Below are positions 1 to 5,473 of a stretch of DNA of 5,781 bases, in pieces. Source of the DNA: Hyphomicrobium sp. (GTDB lineage Bacteria > Pseudomonadota > Alphaproteobacteria > Rhizobiales > Hyphomicrobiaceae). How positions within the stretch are numbered: position 1 is the first letter of the stretch; every line of letters begins with the position of its first letter. The DNA lies in contig JAUVPN010000184.1 of assembly GCA_030598645.1 (NCBI GenBank), positions 1-5,781 on the forward strand, given 5' to 3'. The translations under genes were made by a program, and so were the position numbers. The notes below the pieces were generated by a model that made no database searches, was not told the DNA's origin, and saw only the letters and a list, made by a program, of their open reading frames with translations.

Positions 1-760
1 CCGATTTCAAGGCCGCAATTAAGTCCTCGTCCTTGACGAGATCACCGCGTGCCGAGTTCACCACGATGGCGCCTTGCGGCAGCTTTTCGATCGTCTCCTT
101 GTTGAAGAAGTAGCGCGTCTCCGGCGTCGAGGGTGCGTTGATCGAGAAGAACTCCGAGATCGCGAGCAGGCTGTCGAGGCTGTCGTGAAAAATAGCGCCC
201 TGCTCCCTTTCGGGCGGCTGGCGCACGATGTCGTAGTAGTGGATCTCCATGTCAAAGCCGCGCGCACGCTGCGCCAAGGCTTGACCAATCTTGCCGAAGC
301 CGTAGATGCCAAGCTTCTTGCCGTCGAGCCGGCGGCCAACGAGTTGCAGCGGCGCCCAGCCGGGCCAGGCGCGCGCACGTATCATGCGTTCGCCTTCCGA
401 AGCGCGCCGTGCGCTGCCCAAGATGAGCAGCATGGCGATCTCGGCGGTGGCGACAGTCACGCCATGCGGGGCGTTGCCGACCTTGATCCCGCGCGCTTTC
501 GCGGCGTCCAGATCGATGTGATCGACACCGATTGAGAAGGTCGACAGGATCTTGATGTGCTCAGGCAGGGCGTCGATCACCTCTTTGCGCATCTTGTCGG
601 TGATGGTGACCAGAAGCGCATCGACGTCTTTCGCCTTCTCGACGATTTCGTCCGTGGTCATCTGATGATCGTCGGCATTCTGGTTAACGTCGTAGGCGGC
701 GTTGGCACGCTTTTCGACGGCCTCTGGCAGACGGCGGGTGATGAGAAGGCGTTTCTTCAT
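1..760 (-). CDS. hprA: D-glycerate dehydrogenase / hydroxypyruvate reductase (D-2-hydroxyacid dehydrogenase family), 3' end cut by window edge
   Basis: This enzyme reduces hydroxypyruvate to D-glycerate with NADH in the cytoplasm; in methylotrophs this is a serine-cycle step. The window holds 253 codons of an expected ~320. The N-terminal part (residues 1-100) starts MKKRLLITRRLPEAVEK and includes the family segment GNAPHGVTVATAEIAMLL (95-112). The Rossmann domain carries GFGKIG (G154-x-G156-xx-G159). Asp177 at the end of the second beta strand suggests NAD rather than NADP preference. The catalytic Arg is R238 in VNSARGDLV. The catalytic Glu and His (about 267 and 285) lie beyond the edge. 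The order and wording match, from memory, the Hyphomicrobium methylovorum enzyme (structure 1GDH) very closely, which is why I give the symbol. The ATG at 758-760 follows AGGGGAG with an 11-base gap. It has no close partner on its strand: 191 non-coding bases separate it from the next gene upstream. A glyoxylate reductase role remains possible, since substrates overlap in this family. Confidence 0.93.
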   Translation of the reverse strand, partial: MKKRLLITRRLPEAVEKRANAAYDVNQNADDHQMTTDEIVEKAKDVDALLVTITDKMRKEVIDALPEHIKILSTFSIGVDHIDLDAAKARGIKVGNAPHGVTVATAEIAMLLILGSARRASEGERMIRARAWPGWAPLQLVGRRLDGKKLGIYGFGKIGQALAQRARGFDMEIHYYDIVRQPPEREQGAIFHDSLDSLLAISEFFSINAPSTPETRYFFNKETIEKLPQGAIVVNSARGDLVKDEDLIAALKS

Positions 761-951
761 GAGTAGAGTTGCTCCCCTGGCGATCGCGGTTGTTGTTGGC
801 GCCATTGATGCTGGTCCGCCGCTTGTGCCGCATGGCGCCGTTTATGACAAGCCGGTGCGGCCGTGGCGCGCAGCCCTTTTGCGATGCGAAAGGGCATTTC
901 CGGGAGCCGAAGAGAAGTGCGTAGGTTGGGCTCTGAGGTGGAGAGTGACGC
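761..951. other. intergenic region between the outer-membrane protein gene and the hydroxypyruvate reductase gene
   Basis: No convincing reading frame lies here; the frames that cross it are Arg/Pro/His-rich and overlap real genes. It should hold the promoter of the reductase gene, but I could not find a good -35/-10 pair on the minus strand. The ribosome binding site AGGGGAG is at its low-coordinate end, and a strong hairpin lies at 873-895. Confidence 0.6.
873..895 (-). terminator. strong hairpin 3' of the outer-membrane protein gene, possible terminator
   Basis: On the plus strand, GCCCTTT (873-879) and AAAGGGC (889-895) pair perfectly. With one T-G wobble the stem extends to ten pairs around the loop GAT. 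It begins 57 bases beyond the stop codon of the 952-1944 gene. There is no T-run after it in the minus direction and only ATTTCC in the plus direction, so it is not a classical intrinsic terminator. It may act as a 3'-end stabiliser or a factor-assisted terminator. Confidence 0.4.
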
Positions 952-1944
952 CTAGAAATCAATCTCAAGGCTAAGTTTGAGCGTGAGATCGGGCGTATTG
1001 TTGTTGAGACCGATCAGCGGGCCTATGCCGAAGGTGGCGGTGGGGACGTCGTCATCATTGTCGTTGTCTTCGTCGCCGTCGCTACTGGCGCCTGCCCCTT
1101 TCCGGTGCCCAACCGAGCCGTGACCCAACTTGGTCGTGTAGTAGAGGATCGGGCCTAGGCGGTGCAGATCGTTATCCCCGAAAATTAACGCCTCCTCGTT
1201 CCGCGTGCCCGTATTTCCAATGCGATCGACCGTGCCATAGCCCTCCAGAGCCAGCTCAAGGCCGTTCGAAAAGTCGTACTTCACTTGGGCCGCGTAATTG
1301 AAATCCCACTTGTTGTCACGCGAGCCCCCTAGCTCCTCCGGCTCACCCCCTAGGAAACGCGTGACGAACAAGTTGAGAAGCAATCGCCATGGACCTTGCT
1401 TCGCTTCGATCAAGGGCCCGATGACAAGCGTCATCGCCTCGACTTGCTCGACCGGCTTTTCAAACTCCGTCAGCCAAGCAATGCCAAAACCATCCCCCTT
1501 GATCGGTAATAGGACCACCACCGCTTCAGCGGCGTATTCGTCGAATCTGAGCGAATTGAAAGCGTCCGCTGCGCCGGGTGTCACGGGGTCGTCGATGCGT
1601 TCCTTTTCGAACTCGATGCCGACACGCGTGCGAAACCAATCGGTCCAGGAGACCTCTAGCTCAAGGGCATTGCGAGCGGCCACAACGGTGTTGTCATCGA
1701 AAATGAACTCGCCGGGCTCCACCTCGCGAAAGCGCCGTCGCGGCTGATCCCAGCTGTAGGCGTTCTGACTCTGAAACTCGATGTCGCCAGCTTCGGTCTC
1801 GACCTGCTTCATCTCGAACTGGCCGATCGAGGGCCCAGCAGAGATGGCACCTGTTGACGGGCAAGCAAGAACGCCTGCGACAAGCAACGTTGCAACATAT
1901 CGTGCAATGTGCGCTTCGCCCTCTGCGGCGCCATGTGCACGCAC
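952..1944 (-). CDS. exported beta-barrel outer-membrane protein of unknown function with Asp/Asn-rich loop
   Basis: I do not recognise the family. With the GTG at 1942-1944 the product is 330 residues. This start is chosen because GGAGAG lies 8 bases before it. An in-frame ATG at 1978-1980 (342 residues) has only a purine-rich AAGAAGA before it, and the ATG at 2095-2097 (381 residues) has no ribosome site and adds a non-conserved-looking Arg/His/Pro-rich stretch. Residues 17-36 are a hydrophobic signal ending in an AIS-A type cleavage site. VLAC (25-28) could instead be an imperfect lipobox. The mature part alternates polar and hydrophobic residues in strand-length runs (for example ALELEVSW, RTRVGIEFE, WRLLLNLFV, LELALEGYG). 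It ends LTLKLSLEIDF: a last strand with terminal Phe is the usual signal for insertion by the BAM complex. An acidic loop DGDEDNDNDDD sits at 289-299. The gene lies 274 bases downstream of the TonB-dependent receptor on the same strand and may be co-expressed with it. A pore or transport role is inference. Confidence 0.75.
   Translation of the reverse strand: MRAHGAAEGEAHIARYVATLLVAGVLACPSTGAISAGPSIGQFEMKQVETEAGDIEFQSQNAYSWDQPRRRFREVEPGEFIFDDNTVVAARNALELEVSWTDWFRTRVGIEFEKERIDDPVTPGAADAFNSLRFDEYAAEAVVVLLPIKGDGFGIAWLTEFEKPVEQVEAMTLVIGPLIEAKQGPWRLLLNLFVTRFLGGEPEELGGSRDNKWDFNYAAQVKYDFSNGLELALEGYGTVDRIGNTGTRNEEALIFGDNDLHRLGPILYYTTKLGHGSVGHRKGAGASSDGDEDNDNDDDVPTATFGIGPLIGLNNNTPDLTLKLSLEIDF
1048..1080 (-). 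repeat. Asp/Asn/Glu codon tract in the outer-membrane protein gene
   Basis: Eleven consecutive codons encode only Asp, Asn, Glu and one Gly, giving a near-trinucleotide repeat of GAC/GAT/AAC type on the coding strand. The acidic side chains fall at every other position (D289, D291, D293, D295, D297), then D298 and D299. This resembles calcium-binding acidic loops, though no domain match is claimed. Such tracts can vary in length between strains. Confidence 0.6.
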
Positions 1945-2218
1945 CGCCCCATCTCTCCGATGACAGACAGCTCCACGCATTCTTCTTTTTTCTTTTGCCC
2001 CGTGCGCAAAATGCACCCGTCCACCAGGCCGGGCGGGATCGAAACATGAGGGATGGGGGCGCGCAACCAAAGACGCCAGGCGCTTACGCGAGACCATAGC
2101 GATGCGGCTATGAAGTCACACTAGAGAAATGGGGGAAGCCTAAGGATGGCAGGTCTCTCAACCACGGGCCCGAGTTTCCATCATCACTTGCGGTGATGCG
2201 GCCGCAACGATGAGATAG
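1945..2218. other. gap between receptor stop and outer-membrane protein start
   Basis: This stretch may include 12 to 51 extra N-terminal codons of the outer-membrane protein gene if an upstream start is used. The purine run AAAAGAAAAAAGAAGA on the minus strand lies just before the ATG at 1978-1980. I see no clear promoter, so the downstream gene could depend on readthrough from the receptor gene. A small hairpin occurs at 2182-2198. Confidence 0.5.
2182..2198 (-). terminator. small hairpin just after the receptor stop codon, weak terminator candidate
   Basis: CATCAC (2182-2187) and GTGATG (2193-2198) form a six-pair stem with a five-base loop, starting 20 bases beyond the TAA of the receptor gene. 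A GCGGCCGC palindrome overlaps its edge. No T-run follows in the direction of transcription, so termination is uncertain and readthrough into the next gene is plausible. Confidence 0.3.
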
Positions 2219-4816
2219 TTAGTATTTCACTTTGATGCCGCCATAGATCGCAAATGGCGGAGCAGGCGTGATGGTCCTTGGGTTCGTAAAGAAGCCGGCG
2301 CCGGTGGATGGATCAGCTTCCGCCGCGTCATTGGCCAATTCCGTATCGAAGAAGTTTCCGAAGAGTCCGTAGCGAGAGTCGAACAGGTTGTCGATCAAGC
2401 CGTAAATCTGCACGTGCTCATTGACGTCATAAGACGTGCGCACATCCACCCTGGCGTAGCCCCCAAGCGGCGAGCTGACGTTGCTTTCATCACCGAAAAA
2501 GATCTGATCGCTCACGGCCACTAAGTCGGCCCCCACCTTCCACTCGGGGTGGACCCAGTAATCGAAACCGGCCTTAAACCGGTGTTGGGGAACGCCTGGC
2601 AGCCGATCACCCGGCGTGACGAAGACACAAGTCTCCTCGTCAGCAGGAGGCGGGCAAGGGGTGGCATTCGGATTATTCGGTGAGGGTATCACAATATTGC
2701 TTTCGAATGTCGCGTCCACGAAGGCGTAGTTCGCCCACGCGTACCAGCGCGGATCGCGATACACGAGACCGGCCTCAACACCTTGGCGAAGCGTATCGCC
2801 GGCATTCTGGAAGAAGCCACGACCCGACGTCGGTGCAGCCACCGCGATAATGTCGTCCTGAGTTTCCGTGCGGAAAAGGCCAGCGGTCCACTCAAGTGTC
2901 TGCTTCTCACCTAGCGAAGCCATCTTGCCTCTAAACCCAAACTCGTACGTGCGCGCAACAACCTGGTCGAGCGGCGGATCGGCGGTGAGGAAGCTCTCGA
3001 TCAAGCAGGGCTCTTCAGGATCGGCGCAAGCAAGCTCCGCAGGTGTTGGTGCGCGGTTGGCTTCGGCATAGCTACCAAACATGGTCACTCCCGAGTGGAT
3101 CTGGTATGTCGCGCCCGCCATCGGATTGAACCGATAGTACCTGTGATCCCCGTTGAGTTGGGGATTGTCGCCAGTGTTGTCCTCAATCTTGATCCGCGCA
3201 AAGTTCCAGCGCCCGCCAGCGGTGAGAGCGAGGTCGGATGTCACCTCGATCGTATCGGAGAAATACAAGCCCACGTAGTCGTTCTGCGTGGTCAGATCGC
3301 GCGGTGCAAAATCATCCGGTTCAGCAAGAAAGATCGGCGGAGTAAAACTGGTGACCACAAACTTTGGCCTGAAGAAGCCAAGCTCACTGCTGGTCGTATA
3401 GTCCACGCGGCCGTGGTCGTAGCTTGCGCCGATAAGAAACTGATTGGGATGGCCCCAAAGCGGTGTCTTTTCGACGGCCTGCACGGAGCCGCCGTAGCTT
3501 TCCGCATCTTGGGACGTGCGATCGTTCGAGCCGTAGGCCAACTCGTCATCGAAGGGGACGGTGTTTCCGTTGATGTCTTCAGCCTGTTCAAGCTCACCGT
3601 CCTCTTCCAGGCACAACGTTCCCTGATCGGGCGGGGGGCAATCTTCCGCCTCCAGGATATTGCCATCCTGGTTTCTCTGCTTGTACCAGCGATAATAGCC
3701 GACGCCGGAAAAGATAAGCGTCTTTGAGTGCTCCACCGAACCGTTGATCGAGAGCATGTTCAAGTTGTTGTCGCTCGTCTGCGGCGAGGTAAAGGTGCGG
3801 TTCCAGCCCAGATCCAAGAGCTGTACGGGAGCGGCAGCGGTCACACCAACGAGGTTGTCAGCAGCGGTATAATTGAGGTGAAGCTCTACCCCGTCGTGCT
3901 TGACGCCGATGTCCGCATACATGCGGCGAACCTCGGCCTCTGAGAAATCGCGAAAACCGTCGTCGTCGATGTACTCGCCGGCGATAAACGCACCCCAGAT
4001 ACCGTGTTGAGCGCCGACGGCGACGCCGACCTGCCGACGCCCAAAGGATCCAAAGCGGGTATCGATCTCAAAGCCATGGAAATTGAAGCCATCCCGCATA
4101 ATGACGGCGACAGCGCCCCCAATCGCGTTGAGGCCGTAAACGGGATTGGCCCCGATAATCGTAATGCCGTCGATGGCGTTATCGGGCAGGAAGTCCCAGT
4201 TCACGATATCGCCGAAGGCCTCGTTGATGCGCACGCCGTTCTGATAAACGGCAATGCCCTGCGCGACGCCGTTGATGGGGGACGCCTCAAACCCGCGGTA
4301 CTGCAGGTTTCTTCTGAAGACATTGCCCTGCCCGTCGCCGATAACCACGCCAGGCACCGTGTTCTGCAGAACCTCTGGCACGGAGGCATCGGCCGAGCGT
4401 GAGATATCCGCTGCCGAAGCGCGCCCCACAGCGCCCGGGTAGTTCTTGATTGGAATGGCGCTGCCTGGCACGGGCGACATGAGAACTGTGCCGCTGCTGA
4501 TGCCACCCGTTCCTGCGACCGGTTCAGCAGGCGGCTCAGACGGTGGTGCAGCGGCTACCGGCTGGGGCGCTGGCGCGACGGCCTCCGGCTCGGCGGCCAC
4601 TTCCGGTGCTTCCGGCGTTGGCTCAGGCTGCTCCTGGATCACCTCGACGGGCGGGAGCTCACCAGGCGGCTGTTCTGCAGGGGCGGGGGCAGCGGGCTCG
4701 GCCGGAGCTGCATCAGTTGGCGCCGCCTCCGGTTGCGGATCTTGCGCCCTCACCGGCGTGGCAAATAACAAAAAAACAGCCGCGCACACGACCAAGCCAA
4801 TCGCCTTGATCTGCAT
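2219..4816 (-). CDS. TonB-dependent outer-membrane receptor with Pro/Ala/Glu-rich N-terminal extension
   Basis: This is an 865-residue ligand-gated outer-membrane channel that takes up a substrate using energy from the TonB-ExbB-ExbD complex. Residues 1-24 are a signal peptide (hydrophobic VCAAVFLLFA, cleavage after PVRA). Residues 25-100 are almost only Pro, Ala and Glu and contain LPPVEVI (54-60), a likely TonB box. The plug spans about 120-242 with typical motifs SVPEVLQNTVPGV, YRGFEASP and NPVYGLNAIGGAV. The barrel follows, with NRAPTPAELACADP (587-600) and TYEFGFRGK (623-631). It ends in YGGIKVKY, an aromatic C-terminus suited to BAM. Three cysteine pairs (C393/C402, C597/C604, C721/C730) probably form loop disulfides. 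No STN signalling domain is seen, so FecI/FecR-type control is unlikely. The ATG follows GGGGGTGG. The divergent gene at 5474 is probably part of its energiser operon. The substrate cannot be read from the sequence; siderophore, vitamin or metal chelates are all possible. Confidence 0.95.
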   Translation of the reverse strand: MQIKAIGLVVCAAVFLLFATPVRAQDPQPEAAPTDAAPAEPAAPAPAEQPPGELPPVEVIQEQPEPTPEAPEVAAEPEAVAPAPQPVAAAPPSEPPAEPVAGTGGISSGTVLMSPVPGSAIPIKNYPGAVGRASAADISRSADASVPEVLQNTVPGVVIGDGQGNVFRRNLQYRGFEASPINGVAQGIAVYQNGVRINEAFGDIVNWDFLPDNAIDGITIIGANPVYGLNAIGGAVAVIMRDGFNFHGFEIDTRFGSFGRRQVGVAVGAQHGIWGAFIAGEYIDDDGFRDFSEAEVRRMYADIGVKHDGVELHLNYTAADNLVGVTAAAPVQLLDLGWNRTFTSPQTSDNNLNMLSINGSVEHSKTLIFSGVGYYRWYKQRNQDGNILEAEDCPPPDQGTLCLEEDGELEQAEDINGNTVPFDDELAYGSNDRTSQDAESYGGSVQAVEKTPLWGHPNQFLIGASYDHGRVDYTTSSELGFFRPKFVVTSFTPPIFLAEPDDFAPRDLTTQNDYVGLYFSDTIEVTSDLALTAGGRWNFARIKIEDNTGDNPQLNGDHRYYRFNPMAGATYQIHSGVTMFGSYAEANRAPTPAELACADPEEPCLIESFLTADPPLDQVVARTYEFGFRGKMASLGEKQTLEWTAGLFRTETQDDIIAVAAPTSGRGFFQNAGDTLRQGVEAGLVYRDPRWYAWANYAFVDATFESNIVIPSPNNPNATPCPPPADEETCVFVTPGDRLPGVPQHRFKAGFDYWVHPEWKVGADLVAVSDQIFFGDESNVSSPLGGYARVDVRTSYDVNEHVQIYGLIDNLFDSRYGLFGNFFDTELANDAAEADPSTGAGFFTNPRTITPAPPFAIYGGIKVKY
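4517..4744 (-). repeat. low-complexity Pro/Ala/Glu coding segment of the receptor
   Basis: Residues 25-100 of the receptor form a degenerate repeat of PAEP, APAP and PEPTPE-like units right after the signal peptide, so the segment lies in the periplasm. It resembles the extended Pro-rich linker of TonB itself. The repetitive GC-rich DNA also gives long open frames on the opposite strand, which I treat as artefacts. Confidence 0.8.
4637..4657 (-). other. candidate TonB box (LPPVEVI) of the receptor
   Basis: Receptor residues 54-60 read LPPVEVI, a short hydrophobic/valine-rich run like the LPPVxV boxes of many proteobacterial receptors. It is the only such non-repetitive aliphatic patch between the signal peptide and the plug. 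Pro-rich sequence flanks it on both sides, so it would sit on a flexible tether. The assignment rests on pattern only. Confidence 0.5.
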
Positions 4817-4861
4817 ACCACCCCCGGTTCGGTAGCCGCCATCGCCAACAACGAGCCTACA

Positions 4862-4879
4862 AATCGAAGCCTTTCGATT
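4862..4879. promoter_or_regulatory. perfect inverted repeat upstream of receptor, candidate operator
   Basis: AATCGAA (4862-4868) and TTCGATT (4873-4879) are exact reverse complements around a four-base spacer. The site lies 46-63 bases upstream of the receptor ATG, in the expected leader or start region of transcription. It could be a dimeric regulator site or a leader hairpin. It does not match an iron or zinc regulator box that I know. Confidence 0.45.
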
Positions 4880-4893
4880 CGTTATAACGTTGC
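4876..4893. promoter_or_regulatory. Zur-like palindrome in the receptor promoter region
   Basis: CGTTATAACG (4880-4889) is a perfect ten-base palindrome. The 18 bases GATTCGTTATAACGTTGC match 13 of 18 positions of the Agrobacterium-group Zur consensus GATATGTTATAACATATC as I recall it, including the whole GTTATAAC core. On the minus strand the core also reads TATAAC, a possible -10 element, so a bound repressor would block transcription. The outer arms match poorly. Confidence 0.3.
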
Positions 4894-5035
4894 ACTATAT
4901 TCAATCTGTACATTGGAATTATGGCCATCGTCAATGAGTCAAACTTCATCCACAACCCCCACAAGAAATACTCTATCGGACTGTGTCGCTGAGGCATCAC
5001 TTAAGCCTATGACGGAGGAATGGGGGGTGCTCACA

Positions 5036-5081
5036 TGACGAAATGGCAATGCGTTGCTGATGACGAAATCGTTGATGAAAT
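5036..5081 (+). repeat. short direct repeats TGACGAAAT upstream of the plus-strand promoter
   Basis: TGACGAAAT occurs at 5036-5044 and 5061-5069, exactly 25 bases apart. A one-mismatch copy, TGATGAAAT, at 5073-5081 abuts the -35 hexamer. The first two copies extend to ten bases (ATGACGAAAT). Repeats just upstream of a promoter are a typical arrangement for activator sites, but the regulator is unknown. Confidence 0.4.
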
Positions 5082-5113
5082 TGACATCAATTGCCGTGGC
5101 AGTGTTATATAAT
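5081..5113 (+). promoter_or_regulatory. sigma70-like promoter reading toward the exported-protein gene
   Basis: A consensus TTGACA (5081-5086) is followed by TATATAAT (5106-5113). TATATA gives a 19-base spacer; the perfect TATAAT at 5108-5113 gives 21. Both spacers are longer than the ideal 17, so strength may depend on an activator. Transcription would start near 5120, just before the first stem of the candidate RNA. The -10 region also lies in an imperfect palindrome TGTTATATAATATCA (5103-5117), which on the minus strand matches the recalled alphaproteobacterial Zur consensus at 13 of 18 positions (5099-5116). Confidence 0.45.
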
Positions 5114-5119
5114 ATCAAG

Positions 5120-5290
5120 TGTGTTGAGGCAGACACCCGTCACTGTTCGCTGAGTATCAGGGATCTGCCTCGCGTCCCGAGAACGGGACAGCCTCTGTGC
5201 CGTAAGGCGCAGTTATATAAGGAAATAATCGGCCAACCTGGGCCGAGGGAGGTGCGTGGATGCCCACTCCGCTTAACTATTGGCCGAGAC
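5120..5290 (+). ncRNA. candidate structured leader RNA or small RNA of unknown class
   Basis: Starting just after the promoter-like element, successive stems can be drawn. P1: AGGCAGA (5127-5133) with TCTGCCT (5164-5170), continued by CCC (5136-5138) with GGG (5160-5162). P2: GTCCCG (5174-5179) with CGGGAC (5184-5189). P3: CTGTGCC (5195-5201) with GGCGCAG (5206-5212), closed by the GNRA tetraloop GTAA. P4: TCGGCCAA (5229-5236) with TTGGCCGA (5280-5287), enclosing GTGG/CCAC (5256-5259/5264-5267). TCGGCC can pair instead with GGCCGA at 5241-5246. I see no cobalamin, TPP, SAM or other class signature, no tRNA features and no T-run terminator. The strand is inferred from the promoter. Chance pairing in GC-rich DNA is the main alternative. 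Confidence 0.35.
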
Positions 5291-5473
5291 CGGGGAGAGG
5301 ACGGCGCGCAATTGGACTCGCCTTTCAATCACGCCTTCTTGAATCGGACGCGGATTTGGCAAGCGGCAAAGGACCGTCGTCGAAGTTGCGAATGGCAACC
5401 AGAGATCCATGCCCCACTTCGTGAAACAAGACGAGTTCCGTATAGAAAAAGCCGTTAGACACCGGAGCATGAC

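Larger units (their letters stand above)
4817..5473. other. 657-base divergent regulatory region
   Basis: This region separates the receptor gene (minus) from the exported-protein gene (plus) and is visibly more AT-rich from about 4860 to 5120 than the flanking genes. It contains two palindromes near the receptor start, short direct repeats at 5036-5081, a sigma70-like promoter at 5081-5113 and a run of strong stems at 5127-5287. A further five-pair hairpin (5385-5389 with 5395-5399) lies nearer the plus-strand gene. Open frames here lack ribosome sites and protein-like composition. Confidence 0.7.

Noticed and set aside
74..535. 153-codon plus-strand frame at the left end
   Set aside because: It is antisense to the hydroxypyruvate reductase, whose motifs are unmistakable.
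3095..3727. 210-codon open frame on the plus strand, opposite the receptor gene
   Set aside because: It lies fully antisense to conserved barrel sequence and its protein shows no family features. Long antisense frames are common in GC-rich genes.
4446..4835. 129-codon Gly/Ala/Ser-rich plus-strand frame opposite the receptor N-terminus
   Set aside because: Its composition simply mirrors the Pro/Ala/Glu codon repeat on the other strand, and the receptor signal peptide and plug are clear.
4939..5136. 65-codon minus-strand frame in the divergent region
   Set aside because: It has no ribosome site and no recognisable features, and it runs through the plus-strand promoter and direct repeats.
5120..5290. 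Known riboswitch, tRNA, 6S, tmRNA or RNase P RNA
   Set aside because: I looked for the cobalamin box, TPP and SAM cores, the tRNA T-loop and anticodon arm, and the RNase P conserved blocks, and found none.
5054..5458. 134-codon plus-strand frame starting at TTG with a faintly signal-like start
   Set aside because: It has no ribosome site, a rare start codon and an Arg/Pro/Cys-rich body without protein-like character, and it overlaps the promoter and RNA stems.
4817..5473. Fur, Irr or RirA iron boxes
   Set aside because: No acceptable match to the Fur palindrome, the Irr control element (TTTAGAA-type dyad) or the RirA motif was seen by eye.
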